DNA of 64,000 bases from Marinirhabdus sp050859505 (GTDB lineage Bacteria; Bacteroidota; Bacteroidia; Flavobacteriales; Flavobacteriaceae): positions 496,001 to 560,000 of the forward strand of contig NZ_CP193934.1 of NCBI RefSeq assembly GCF_050859505.1. Reading direction: 5' to 3'. The notes beneath the pieces were generated by a model. That model did no database searches. It was not told the origin of the DNA and was given only the letters and a program-made list of their open reading frames with translations. The translations under genes were made by a program, and so were the position numbers. Below, piece after piece: positions 51,275-59,387 of the stretch; positions within the stretch are counted from its first letter, which is position 1, and every line of letters begins with the position of its first letter.

Positions 51275-51293
51275 TATACACTTTATGTGTATA
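51275..51293 (-). terminator. AT-rich palindrome after arfB
   Basis: TATACAC-TTTAT-GTGTATA, perfect seven-base arms, immediately beyond the arfB stop codon. It lacks a proper T-run, so termination is only possible. Confidence 0.4.
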
Positions 51294-51295
51294 TT

Positions 51296-51697
51296 TTAAA
51301 ATTGTGGTGGTTTACGATTGGATTTCTTCAACGCTTTTTCTTTCTTATTCCGAAGTCGTTTTTCAGTAGCCGATCTTGAAGGCTTTGTTTTCTTTCTCTT
51401 TTTTGCAATTTTTTTATGATCTTCTAAAAGTTGAAGTAGCCGTTTTGTAACCAATGTTTTATTACGATGCTGGCTTCTGGTTTCACTGCATTGCAAAACA
51501 AGTATATTTTCTGAAGTAAGGCGTGAAGATAAACGTTGTAGCAAAAGCGATTTTTCGGTTTCTGAAAGTCCTAGCGAATTTTCTATATCAAAATACACTT
51601 CCACTTTGGAGGAGGTTTTATTAACATGTTGCCCGCCTGGTCCGCTACTTCTCACGGCCTTGTATTTTAATTCAGATAAAATAATAGAAGAATTCAT
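51296..51697 (-). CDS. arfB: Alternative ribosome-rescue factor ArfB (peptidyl-tRNA hydrolase)
   Basis: 133 aa. The catalytic GGQ is in SSGPGGQHVNKTSSKVE at about 16-32. The tail is very basic (KKRKKTKPSRSATEKRLRNKKEKALKKSN, seen as shorter blocks), which enters the empty mRNA channel of stalled ribosomes. Length fits ArfB rather than RF1/RF2. It overlaps the DUF4301 stop codon by one base, last gene of a minus-strand set. Confidence 0.93.
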   Translation of the reverse strand: MNSSIILSELKYKAVRSSGPGGQHVNKTSSKVEVYFDIENSLGLSETEKSLLLQRLSSRLTSENILVLQCSETRSQHRNKTLVTKRLLQLLEDHKKIAKKRKKTKPSRSATEKRLRNKKEKALKKSNRKPPQF

Positions 51698-53226
51698 TAG
51701 GCGTTTGGACGATGTTCTTTCTGCAATAAGTCGTTTACTGTTTTTACAGGATTAAATGTGTTTAGAGGCACTTCTATTAAAACAGTATTCCAGCGAGCCA
51801 TAGCACCATTCCATAGACCTGGAAGCTCTAAAGCTTTGAGCGGTCTCCCAAACTGGGATTTGCTTGAAATAAAACCCGTATGAGGATCACAGAATTGTGT
51901 GAGATCAAATTTATTTCCTTTATAATTCTTTACTCCGCATACCAAATCTACTGGATTGAAATGTGTGGCTTCTTTTATAAGATTCATTTGGTGTATATCC
52001 TTGGTATTGATTTGAGCCATTTCAACAATCTGAAGGCTCGTCTGCCCATGTACCTGCTTTACCCAAAATGGACCACCCCCTGGAGCTCCTGTGTTTTTTA
52101 CCATTCCGCAAACACGTATGGGTCGGTTTAACACTAAAAATAATCTTTCCCGATCCTGTGGAATATCTTTTATATTCAGTTCGTTCCAGAGAAAAGATTT
52201 AATTTCAGAAACAGTTTCTTCAGTAGCTTGTTTGTTCTTTAATAGTTCCAAATAATGAAATACCTTTTCCTGTATAGAGAGTAGTTTGCCCGCAAGCATT
52301 TTTTTGTGCTCAGCAATTATTTCAGTATACTCTTGTGCGGTAACGTTGTCAATATTTTTAATGAATACAATGTCTGCATCTATCTCATTCAAGTTTTCAA
52401 GCAATGCTCCGTGACCAGAGGGCCTAAAGACTATTTCATTATTTTCGTCTCTAAAAGGCTTATTATCTGGAGTTACAGCAAGTGTATTGGTTTCAGGTTT
52501 CTGAAATGAATAGGAAATATTAAATTCGGTTTTAGTCTTTTTTGAAACACGCTTTTTAACGGTTTCAAATTGATGCTTAAAATGTGGCACGTGTGCTTCT
52601 GAAAAAGTAAAATGAAGGTATGCATCATTTTTGCTTGTTGCGTAAAGTGCACTTTCATACAATTGCTCTTCAAACGCAGTGGTGGAATATTTTGCGTATT
52701 TATGAAAAGGAATAAGCCCTTTGGGTAACTTGGCAAAATTAAGTCCTTTTTCTTCCAACATGCTTTTTACAAAAAACTGAAGCCTTGCACCCTTCCTGTT
52801 TTGCTTGTACTCGGGATAATTTTCTCGTATTTTCTTTCTCACTTCATTTACAAAAGCAAAGTCCTTTAACGATTTTGAAAATAATTCCAGTTGTTTAAAA
52901 TTTCCTTTTTTTACATACCTATTGAAAGTTTCTTCTTCCGGGTTAAAATTCTCTAAAAACTCGAATAAGAACTGAAACATACGTGTTGCAGCTCCCGACG
53001 CCGGCACAAACTTTACAATGGTTTTCTGTGTTTTTAAATTTTCATATAAGGAAATAAGCGCCCGCTTACTTTTTTCTGAGATTTGCTCAATACCATTCCC
53101 TACAGAAGCTGCAGTCACAATTGTTGAAGGAGGGATTCCCTTTGCAAAAGTTTCTAATTGTGACACAACCTGCTTTGTGGTAAGGCCACTTTTTTCAATT
53201 TGCTGTACGTCCTTTTTCGTTAGCAT
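51697..53226 (-). CDS. DUF4301 protein
   Basis: 509 aa, large cytoplasmic protein of the DUF4301 family of Bacteroidota. Characteristic stretches are FVPASGAATRMFQFLFEF near 78-95, FRPSGHGALLENLNEID near 265-281, and GMVKNTGAPGGGPFWV near 372-387. The PASGAATRM loop and HGALLENL pattern resemble a nucleotidyltransferase-like (sugar-phosphate uridylyltransferase) P-site, but the activity is not established. Six bases after the NadR-like gene on the same strand. Confidence 0.8.
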   Translation of the reverse strand: MLTKKDVQQIEKSGLTTKQVVSQLETFAKGIPPSTIVTAASVGNGIEQISEKSKRALISLYENLKTQKTIVKFVPASGAATRMFQFLFEFLENFNPEEETFNRYVKKGNFKQLELFSKSLKDFAFVNEVRKKIRENYPEYKQNRKGARLQFFVKSMLEEKGLNFAKLPKGLIPFHKYAKYSTTAFEEQLYESALYATSKNDAYLHFTFSEAHVPHFKHQFETVKKRVSKKTKTEFNISYSFQKPETNTLAVTPDNKPFRDENNEIVFRPSGHGALLENLNEIDADIVFIKNIDNVTAQEYTEIIAEHKKMLAGKLLSIQEKVFHYLELLKNKQATEETVSEIKSFLWNELNIKDIPQDRERLFLVLNRPIRVCGMVKNTGAPGGGPFWVKQVHGQTSLQIVEMAQINTKDIHQMNLIKEATHFNPVDLVCGVKNYKGNKFDLTQFCDPHTGFISSKSQFGRPLKALELPGLWNGAMARWNTVLIEVPLNTFNPVKTVNDLLQKEHRPNA

Positions 53227-53232
53227 GTAATA

Positions 53233-53793
53233 TTATAATATCTTTTGTTGTAGTATTTTATAAGCACTACTCAAGCGTTCTTCCTGAGATCCTGAAAGAA
53301 TCGAATATGGAATATTCCTACTTATAAGTGCCGTTTCAAAACTACGAAATAAGCCAGACCTATCATTGGGTCGGTCACGTAAATCATCTGGAAACCAAGG
53401 CACGTCTATATTTGTCAAAAAATAAAAATCATAGTGCTGATTTTCAACTGCTTCCTTTATTTCAGAAGGACACCAACCGTTGTAATAGTACTCACAATAT
53501 ACTTGTAATTCCAATAAATTGGTATCACAAAACAGGATGTTGTTCGCTTTTTTCGTTACTTCATTTTCTGAACTGATTTGTCCTTCAGCAATTGGCAAGA
53601 GATCTTCTTTTGAAATTCTTTCAGCTTTGTGGTCCCATTTTTCCTGCAAATAGGTGCGCATGTATTCTGGAATCCATTCGGTTTTAAAATGTGTGGCTAG
53701 TTGTTTTGCTAAAGTTGTTTTCCCTGTAGATTCTGGTCCAAAAAGAACGATTTTTAAGCAATTACTTTGTTGCTGTACAAGTGTTTTTTCCAT
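53233..53793 (-). CDS. NadR-like P-loop kinase
   Basis: 186 aa. Walker A GPESTGKTTLAKQL lies near residues 19-32, followed by WIPEYMRTYL, the pattern of the ribosylnicotinamide kinase domain of NadR. The nucleotidyltransferase and regulatory domains of full NadR are absent. It overlaps the pnuC-like gene by 40 bases and so is certainly co-translated with it. It may phosphorylate the substrate imported by that transporter: nicotinamide riboside, or thiamine given the neighbouring thiamine-binding protein. Confidence 0.8.
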   Translation of the reverse strand: MEKTLVQQQSNCLKIVLFGPESTGKTTLAKQLATHFKTEWIPEYMRTYLQEKWDHKAERISKEDLLPIAEGQISSENEVTKKANNILFCDTNLLELQVYCEYYYNGWCPSEIKEAVENQHYDFYFLTNIDVPWFPDDLRDRPNDRSGLFRSFETALISRNIPYSILSGSQEERLSSAYKILQQKIL

Positions 53794-54386
53794 GCTATAT
53801 ATCCCATAATAGATATGGCTATAAAGATAAGGTATAGCAAACTGCTTACCGTGTAGCCTTTAATAAAATACAACGGCACGCTAATACTATTACCTATTAA
53901 TAAATACAACCAGTTTTCTACTTTACGTTTTGCCAGCATCCACATCCCACCAAAAAAGACTGCAGTAGTAATCGTGTCCACATAAGCTGTCCAACTCGTC
54001 CACTTATCGAAAACCGAATACACAATAAAAACGCCAACGAGAGATGCCAAGCCAATACTTACTGCTATACCGTGTTCCCTTGTTGAAGCTTTTGTGATAG
54101 GCGTATATGTATCTGGCGACACCTTTCGGGTCCAGATATACCAACCGTACACACTCATTATAAAATAATATCCCTGAATAATTAAATCTCCTAGTAATTC
54201 CCATTGCCAAAGTAAATACACGAAGAGTACTGTACTAATAATTCCTGTAGGATACACCCAAATACTATTACGCCAGGAAAATAAGGCAGAAGCTAAACCA
54301 AACAAAACGGCCATAGCCTCTAATACTATTTGCTGGGTTTCATATTCGGCATATTGACTAAAAAGGAAATCAAAAATGGGGTTCAT
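53754..54386 (-). CDS. PnuC-family vitamin transporter
   Basis: 210 aa, about seven helices. Family features: LFSWRNSIWVYPTGIISTVLF (in blocks), IQGYYFIMSVYGWYIWTRK, and TITTAVFFGGMWMLAKRKVENW. PnuC proteins carry nicotinamide riboside by facilitated diffusion with trapping by phosphorylation. A Bacteroidetes branch (PnuT) is thought to carry thiamine. The upstream gene encodes a thiamine-binding-type protein and the downstream one a kinase, which favours PnuT, but the residues deciding specificity were not assessed. Confidence 0.85.
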   Translation of the reverse strand: MNPIFDFLFSQYAEYETQQIVLEAMAVLFGLASALFSWRNSIWVYPTGIISTVLFVYLLWQWELLGDLIIQGYYFIMSVYGWYIWTRKVSPDTYTPITKASTREHGIAVSIGLASLVGVFIVYSVFDKWTSWTAYVDTITTAVFFGGMWMLAKRKVENWLYLLIGNSISVPLYFIKGYTVSSLLYLIFIAISIMGYIAWKKHLYSNKVIA

Positions 54387-54630
54387 AGTCGCTACGGTCA
54401 GATTTTACTATTTTCATATAAAGCAAACCTTTGTCAATGGCTTCTAACGCTGTTTTCATTTCTTTTTGAAGAACATTCATAACAACATCATACTCTCCAA
54501 AAACCTGGGTGCTCAGCGGATTTTCAAGTACTGTAAGTCCCGATGCTCGTAGTTTTTTAATAAAGTGTATGATCGCAGGTTCAAAGTTGTCTTGAAGGGG
54601 AGTAAGTGTGAGCTCTACAGAAATATTCAT
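54370..54630 (-). CDS. Thiamine-binding/YkoF-like small protein
   Basis: 86 aa resembling the MTH1187/YkoF ferredoxin-like family (PF01910, thiamine-binding). The core ELTLTPLQDNFEPAIIHFIKKL then VLENPLSTQVFGEYDVVMNVL (read in blocks) matches its beta-alpha-beta layout. It overlaps the PnuC-like gene by 17 bases and heads the operon thiamine-binding protein, transporter, kinase, DUF4301, arfB. No riboswitch was found in its own upstream region. Confidence 0.7.
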   Translation of the reverse strand: MNISVELTLTPLQDNFEPAIIHFIKKLRASGLTVLENPLSTQVFGEYDVVMNVLQKEMKTALEAIDKGLLYMKIVKSDRSDYEPHF

Positions 54631-54660
54631 TGTATTAAAATTTAGGGATGTTTATGGAGA

Positions 54661-54682
54661 TCTCGACTGCGCTCGACCAGAC
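54661..54682. repeat. Half-copy of the TCGACTGCGCTCGA repeat
   Basis: Contains TCTCGACTGCGCTCGACC followed by AGAC, the same arm as in the elements at 23445 and 46527, without its partner arm. It lies in the 204-base gap (54631-54834) upstream of the thiamine-binding gene; the rest of the gap is AT-rich and otherwise empty. Confidence 0.65.
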
Positions 54683-54834
54683 CTATTCCAACATTCAAAG
54701 ATACACTTCGATACAATTTTGCAATACTAATTCGTCTTATTTAATAAACATTTTTAACACAAAATCACTCAGTGACCTTAGTAGTATCTACTAAATTAAA
54801 ATTTTTCTAAGGAGAAAGTAAAAAAATTTGAGAT

Positions 54835-55563
54835 TTATACTTTCGTACTTCTTCCCTCGAATTGTGTTCCCATCACTACCATATTGGCTCCTGCTTTATA
54901 AGCGGTTTGCTTTTGAGCTTCGGTTCTAATACCACCACCAACGATTAAAGGGATGTTGATTTCGTTTTTTACGGCAGTAATGATTTTTGCTGAAACTGGA
55001 ATTTTTGCACCACTGCCAGCTTCCAGATAAATTAATTTCATTCCTAATAATTCGCCTGCTTTTGCTGTGTCTACAATAGCCTGGATATTTTGCTGAGACA
55101 TAGGTTCGGTTCCTGTAACTCTAGCTACGGCAGACTCATTTCCGCCATCTATCAATACATATCCGGTTGAGAGTATAGCCAGTCCAGATCCTCTTAGTTT
55201 TGGAATTGCCTGTATGTGCTGACCTATTAAATATTCGGGATTGTTTCCAGAAAGTAAACTCAAAAACAAAAGTCCATCTGCCTTGCCGGTTATTTGAGAA
55301 ACATCTCCAGGGAAAAGAAGAATGGGCTTTTGGGTTTGAAATTTTAAAGCGGCGACAACGGCTTCCGTTGCGCCGTTTACGACGGTACTTCCGCCAACAA
55401 ATATATGGGTTGTTTCTTGTGGAATCTGTTTTAGAAATCCTAAAATTGTTGCGGTATTGAACTTATCGGGATCTATAAGAATAGACAGAAGCTTCCTGTT
55501 TTCCTGCCTAGCTTCAAGAAATTCTTGATACATCGTTGTGGTATCTTGTTTAATCATTTTCAA
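54835..55563 (-). CDS. pcrB: Geranylgeranylglyceryl/heptaprenylglyceryl phosphate synthase
   Basis: 242 aa. TIM-barrel prenyltransferase: SILIDPDKF near 27-35, IFVGGSTVVNG, YLEAGSGAK and PLIVGGGIRTEAQ (phosphate site near 203-216), ending VVMGTQFEG. Transfers a polyprenyl chain to glycerol-1-phosphate. Bacteroidota homologues are common; their in vivo lipid product is not established. The first Met (55563), the Met two codons later, or the one at residue 11 could each be the start. Confidence 0.9.
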   Translation of the reverse strand: MKMIKQDTTTMYQEFLEARQENRKLLSILIDPDKFNTATILGFLKQIPQETTHIFVGGSTVVNGATEAVVAALKFQTQKPILLFPGDVSQITGKADGLLFLSLLSGNNPEYLIGQHIQAIPKLRGSGLAILSTGYVLIDGGNESAVARVTGTEPMSQQNIQAIVDTAKAGELLGMKLIYLEAGSGAKIPVSAKIITAVKNEINIPLIVGGGIRTEAQKQTAYKAGANMVVMGTQFEGRSTKV

Positions 55564-55601
55564 TATAACCGTTAAGAAAATTCACTGCCATATCTAAAAA
55601 C

Positions 55602-56249
55602 CTACAACCCATTCCCTACTGCCTTTAATGCGTACGCACAGGTAAATTCATCAAACTCCAGAAACCAAACCTTGTAATTTTCTTCAGCATCTTGAAAGCT
55701 CACGTTGGCGGTTGTTCTTAAATCGTCTAGCCTAAAGTCTTCCACATAAATATGCTGTAAAAAACTTACGCCAGGCGTTGCAAAACTTTTATACAAACTT
55801 TCTTTAGCACCCCAAACCATGGTTAACTTTCTCATAATAGCATCGTCATTTGCCAGCGTTCGGTATTCCTCAATAGGCGTAAATTTATGAGCTATTTTTA
55901 AGATTTTAGAACGTTGTTTTTCAATATCAATTCCAACTTCGGCATCGCTGCTCACAATAATAGCCGAAAAGATAAACGAATGTGTAATAGAAATATGTTT
56001 GCCGTCTTGCAAATGAGGTTTTCCATTTTCGTCATAAAACAAATCATGGTCTGTGTATCCTTCCGCAGCCAATAAATGGCGCACGCTCATAAATCCGCGA
56101 CGGTGTAGGTCGCTTTTCATATTTGCAACCCTATCTGCGCAATTTTTTGTGAGGGAGATACCAGTGGCTAGTTCTTCAAAAGACTCTTCAATCTTCCAAA
56201 TCAGCACCTTAGCTCCATTCGCTACTGTTATAGTTTTGTAAAGTGGCAT
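55602..56249 (-). CDS. 4'-phosphopantetheinyl transferase (Sfp/AcpS superfamily)
   Basis: 215 aa. Conserved motifs: EVGIDIEKQRSKI (Mg/CoA-binding Asp), ISITHSFIF, and MVWGAKESLYKSF (WxxKEAxxK type). It moves phosphopantetheine from CoA to carrier proteins, probably the fatty-acid acyl carrier protein here. It diverges from ahcY, sharing an 81-base gap. Confidence 0.88.
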   Translation of the reverse strand: MPLYKTITVANGAKVLIWKIEESFEELATGISLTKNCADRVANMKSDLHRRGFMSVRHLLAAEGYTDHDLFYDENGKPHLQDGKHISITHSFIFSAIIVSSDAEVGIDIEKQRSKILKIAHKFTPIEEYRTLANDDAIMRKLTMVWGAKESLYKSFATPGVSFLQHIYVEDFRLDDLRTTANVSFQDAEENYKVWFLEFDEFTCAYALKAVGNGL

Positions 56250-56269
56250 TATTTCTCGTGAATATTATG

Positions 56270-56277
56270 TACTTTTG
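56270..56277 (+). promoter_or_regulatory. -7 box of ahcY
   Basis: TACTTTTG followed by CAG, matching TAnnTTTG, 53 bases upstream of the ATG. The nearest TTG (56236-56238) is farther than normal for -33. Confidence 0.5.
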
Positions 56278-56330
56278 CAGTCCGAAAATTGAACGGGAAA
56301 AAGAAAACTTATTAATTCAAATATAATAAT

Positions 56331-57641
56331 ATGTCTACTAACACAGTGCCTTACACGGCGTATAAAGTAAAAGATATTTCATTGGCGGCCTGGGGTCGTA
56401 AAGAAATTGAACTCGCTGAAGCAGAAATGCCTGGTTTAATGTCTTTGCGCGAAGAGTACAAAAATGAGCAACCCCTTAAAGGAGCACGTATTGCAGGATG
56501 TTTGCATATGACCATCCAAACGGCTGTTTTAATTGAAACCTTGATTTCATTAGGCGCCGAAGTTACCTGGAGTTCTTGTAATATTTTCTCTACACAAGAT
56601 CAAGCTGCCGCTGCTATTGCTGCTGCAGATATTCCAGTATACGCCTGGAAGGGAATGAATGAAGAAGAATTTGACTGGTGTATCGAACAAACCTTATTTT
56701 TTGGGGAAGATCGCAAGCCATTAAATATGATTTTGGACGATGGTGGTGATCTTACCAATATGGTGTTAGACCGTTACCCAGAATTGGTAGAGGGTATTAA
56801 AGGCCTTTCTGAAGAAACTACCACAGGAGTGCACCGTTTATACGAGCGTATGAACAAAGGCACCTTACCAATGCCAGCCATTAATGTAAACGATAGTGTT
56901 ACCAAAAGTAAATTTGACAACAAATACGGTTGTAAAGAAAGTGCTGTAGATGCTGTAAGACGTGCTACCGATATTATGTTGGCAGGGAAACGTGTTGTTG
57001 TTTGTGGCTATGGTGACGTAGGAAAAGGTACTGCTGCTTCTTTTAAAGGGGCTGGAAGTATTGTAACCGTTACTGAAATTGATCCAATTTGTGCGCTACA
57101 AGCTGCCATGGACGGTTTTGAAGTAAAGAAACTAGAAACCGTTGTGGGTAATGCAGACATTATTATTACCACTACCGGAAATAAAGACATCGTTCGCGGA
57201 GAGCATTTTGAAGCAATGAAAGACAAAGTTATTGTATGTAACATTGGTCACTTCGATAATGAAATTGACGTTGCTTGGTTAAAAACAAACGCAACTAAAG
57301 ACGAAATAAAGCCACAAGTAGACAAATACGACCTTAACGGAAAGCACATCATTTTGCTTGCTGAAGGACGTTTAGTAAACCTTGGTTGCGCAACAGGTCA
57401 CCCAAGTTTTGTGATGAGTAACTCATTTACAAACCAGACTTTGGCGCAAATCGAGCTTTGGAAAAACAGTGGTTCTTACGAGAATAAAGTATATATGCTT
57501 CCAAAAGTACTTGACGAAAAAGTAGCAAAATTACACCTTGAGAAAATTGGTGTGGAGCTTACTGAGTTAAAGAAATACCAGGCAGATTATATTGGTGTGG
57601 AAGTAGAAGGACCTTATAAGCCTGAGTACTACCGATACTAG
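56331..57641 (+). CDS. ahcY: Adenosylhomocysteinase
   Basis: 436 aa. Hydrolyses S-adenosylhomocysteine to adenosine and homocysteine, clearing the product of SAM-dependent methylation. NAD site VVVCGYGDVGKGTAASFKG (in blocks) near residue 222; N-terminal LHMTIQTAVLIETL; C-terminal GPYKPEYYRY with the conserved Lys-Tyr end. Complete. Followed by a short repeat and a terminator. Confidence 0.97.
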   Translation: MSTNTVPYTAYKVKDISLAAWGRKEIELAEAEMPGLMSLREEYKNEQPLKGARIAGCLHMTIQTAVLIETLISLGAEVTWSSCNIFSTQDQAAAAIAAADIPVYAWKGMNEEEFDWCIEQTLFFGEDRKPLNMILDDGGDLTNMVLDRYPELVEGIKGLSEETTTGVHRLYERMNKGTLPMPAINVNDSVTKSKFDNKYGCKESAVDAVRRATDIMLAGKRVVVCGYGDVGKGTAASFKGAGSIVTVTEIDPICALQAAMDGFEVKKLETVVGNADIIITTTGNKDIVRGEHFEAMKDKVIVCNIGHFDNEIDVAWLKTNATKDEIKPQVDKYDLNGKHIILLAEGRLVNLGCATGHPSFVMSNSFTNQTLAQIELWKNSGSYENKVYMLPKVLDEKVAKLHLEKIGVELTELKKYQADYIGVEVEGPYKPEYYRY

Positions 57642-57643
57642 TC

Positions 57644-57663
57644 TTCGACTCCGCTCAGTATGC
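57644..57663. repeat. Short intergenic repeat after ahcY
   Basis: TTCGACTCCGCTCAGTATGC, the near-identical partner of the repeat at 1152-1172. Confidence 0.6.
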
Positions 57664-57686
57664 GGATTTTGAGAATTATTAATAGT

Positions 57687-57716
57687 AAACCCTTGCAGCA
57701 ATGTGAGGGTTTTTTA
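57687..57716. terminator. Terminator between ahcY and the DUF6146-like gene
   Basis: Arms AAACCCT and AGGGTTT around TGCAGCAATGTG, followed by TTTTTATTT on the plus strand; an A-rich arm on the other side is shorter. It serves mainly ahcY. Confidence 0.7.
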
Positions 57717-58265
57717 TTTAGAAGGCTTACTCTTTAAATACACTTCAATATAATGAACCGTATTTAAATACTCGGTCCGCATGTGGTCTGCATATGCTAG
57801 CACTTTTGGATGGTTTTGGTATTCTGGTTTTAATGCATCTAATAGAGCTTCGTCCGTAATGGTAAGTGCGATAAACCATTTTCCAACACGGGTTTCGTGG
57901 GCACTTTCTAATACAGGACCTAATCCTTTTTCTTCTAGTCCGGCATCTATAGCCATGGGGATTAGGTTTACCGTTTTTGTACTTCGTTCTACTTCGTAAA
58001 AGGTGAGGTAATAGGTTTGAGCATCAATTATAATTGGGATGTTTCCGGTGGCATCATCATACAGAATCTGAAACTTCGCATTCATATACCTAAAAAACTC
58101 ATTAGCATCTTTTGGATCTTCAAAAGCATATACATAGTTATTCGGTAATTGTTTTTTGAGTTTTTTCGGCGGAAAGATCTTCCCTCCTTCAAAATTAGGA
58201 GCGATTTGTAAAGGAATGCACGAAACGAAAAATAAAGCGACTAAGACTACGGAAAGATATTTCAT
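57714..58265 (-). CDS. Lipoprotein of unknown function (DUF6146-like)
   Basis: 183 aa, lipoprotein signal FVSC (Cys16). The mature part has NYVYAFEDPKDANEFFRYMNAKF and FYEVERSTKTVNL, and ends in a basic tail. I believe it belongs to the DUF6146 family of flavobacterial lipoproteins but no activity can be assigned. Single gene, convergent with ahcY. Confidence 0.65.
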   Translation of the reverse strand: MKYLSVVLVALFFVSCIPLQIAPNFEGGKIFPPKKLKKQLPNNYVYAFEDPKDANEFFRYMNAKFQILYDDATGNIPIIIDAQTYYLTFYEVERSTKTVNLIPMAIDAGLEEKGLGPVLESAHETRVGKWFIALTITDEALLDALKPEYQNHPKVLAYADHMRTEYLNTVHYIEVYLKSKPSK

Positions 58266-58373
58266 AGAAGGTAAGATGGTTGTTTAGAGAAAGCAACCTC
58301 AATAAGTATTCCGAAGTACATGGCACCGAAATTGCATTCTAAAATATTAAAGTTGAAGTTACGTTATTTTACT

Positions 58374-59045
58374 ATGAGTTTCCGAAAACTAAAACCACTA
58401 TTTTTCTTAGTATCCTTCTTGCTTTCAGTAGGCATTACCACACCTATGACGGCACAGGGAAAAACTATTATTGGCAAACGCGCTACGCACAAAAAATCTC
58501 ACAATACAAGGAATAAACCGAAAGCGCAACCTCAAAAAGCAAACACTAAAAACTTAGCCGAACAAATCACCCGTGGAAAAACCACCGATGCCGAAAAAGC
58601 AAAAAGTATTTTCACCTGGATCGCCACCACCATTGAATACGACAACGAGTTGCGACTAAATCGAAAGCTCCAAAAAGAAATTTACACCTCCGAAGCCAAT
58701 GTCATCACCCAGGCGTTGCGGAGAAAGAAAGCGCTCTGTGGTGGGTATGCTTTTTTATTCCAACAACTCTGCGAAGATGTAGGCGTTAAAGCTGAAATTA
58801 TCCACGGTTTTACCGTACAGGGAACCGAGAAAAAAAACACTTCAGGAACACCAGAACACACATGGAATGCTGTTTTCCTAGACGGGCAATGGCAATTGCT
58901 AGATATTACCTGGGCTGTAAGTCACGGTAGTCTAAAGAATCCGCAATGGTTTTGGTATCACACAAAACCTTCCGATTTTATAAAGACGCATCTGCCGCAG
59001 AATAAAAAATGGCGACTTACACAGGCTAGTTACGTCACCAAATAA
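58374..59045 (+). CDS. Secreted transglutaminase-like (papain-fold) protein
   Basis: About 223 aa from ATG 58374 (MSFRKLKPLFFLVSF), which gives a proper signal peptide ending TAQ; a start 54 bases upstream would bury it. The catalytic triad regions are KKALCGGYAFLF (Cys), PEHTWNAVF (His) and LLDITWA (Asp). Members act as transglutaminases or proteases, often in the periplasm. The substrate is unknown. Confidence 0.85.
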   Translation: MSFRKLKPLFFLVSFLLSVGITTPMTAQGKTIIGKRATHKKSHNTRNKPKAQPQKANTKNLAEQITRGKTTDAEKAKSIFTWIATTIEYDNELRLNRKLQKEIYTSEANVITQALRRKKALCGGYAFLFQQLCEDVGVKAEIIHGFTVQGTEKKNTSGTPEHTWNAVFLDGQWQLLDITWAVSHGSLKNPQWFWYHTKPSDFIKTHLPQNKKWRLTQASYVTK

Positions 59046-59078
59046 AAACCTCAACCGATTGCTCGATTGAGGTTTTTA
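59044..59078. terminator. Bidirectional terminator between the transglutaminase and rpmA genes
   Basis: Eleven-base arms AAAAACCTCAA and TTGAGGTTTTT around CCGATTGCTCGA. Suits both the plus-strand gene and the minus-strand rplU-rpmA operon. Confidence 0.85.
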
Positions 59079-59098
59079 AAATTGTAAAAGAATAACGA

Positions 59099-59362
59099 CT
59101 ATGCTTCTGCGCTTGTCACGATAGAAACGTAAGATTTGTTATCTCTTTTCTTGGTAAATTTTACAACACCGTCTACTCTTGCGTGTAATGTATAATCTTT
59201 TCCAGCGTATACATTATCTGCAGGATGGTGCTCCATACCACGTTGTCTTATGATGATGTTCCCGGCTATAGCAGCTTGCCCACCAAAAATCTTTACACCT
59301 AAGCGTTTCGATTCTGATTCTCTACCGTTTTTAGAACTACCAACTCCTTTTTTATGAGCCAT
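59099..59362 (-). CDS. rpmA: 50S ribosomal protein L27
   Basis: 87 aa. MAHKKGVGSSKNGRESESKRLGVK is followed by GQAAIAGNIIIRQRG, the L27 core. The N-terminal tail reaches the peptidyl-transferase centre. It starts with MAHKK directly and has no Firmicutes-type cleaved extension. Second gene of the rplU-rpmA operon, 25 bases behind rplU. Confidence 0.97.
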   Translation of the reverse strand: MAHKKGVGSSKNGRESESKRLGVKIFGGQAAIAGNIIIRQRGMEHHPADNVYAGKDYTLHARVDGVVKFTKKRDNKSYVSIVTSAEA

Positions 59363-59387
59363 GGTTTTATATTTTAAAAATTAATAT

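Larger units (their letters stand above)
50629..51295. other. 667-base intergenic region between the NtrC-like gene and arfB
   Basis: The longest gene-free stretch in the window. It holds a strong minus-strand terminator (50730-50759), a possible small RNA ending there, a plus-strand-visible nested hairpin at about 50980-51014 (CTGAAACA with TGTTTCAG, and CACTTT with AAAGTG inside), and a perfect TATACAC/GTGTATA palindrome at 51275-51293 behind arfB. No protein-coding frame looks real. Confidence 0.6.
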
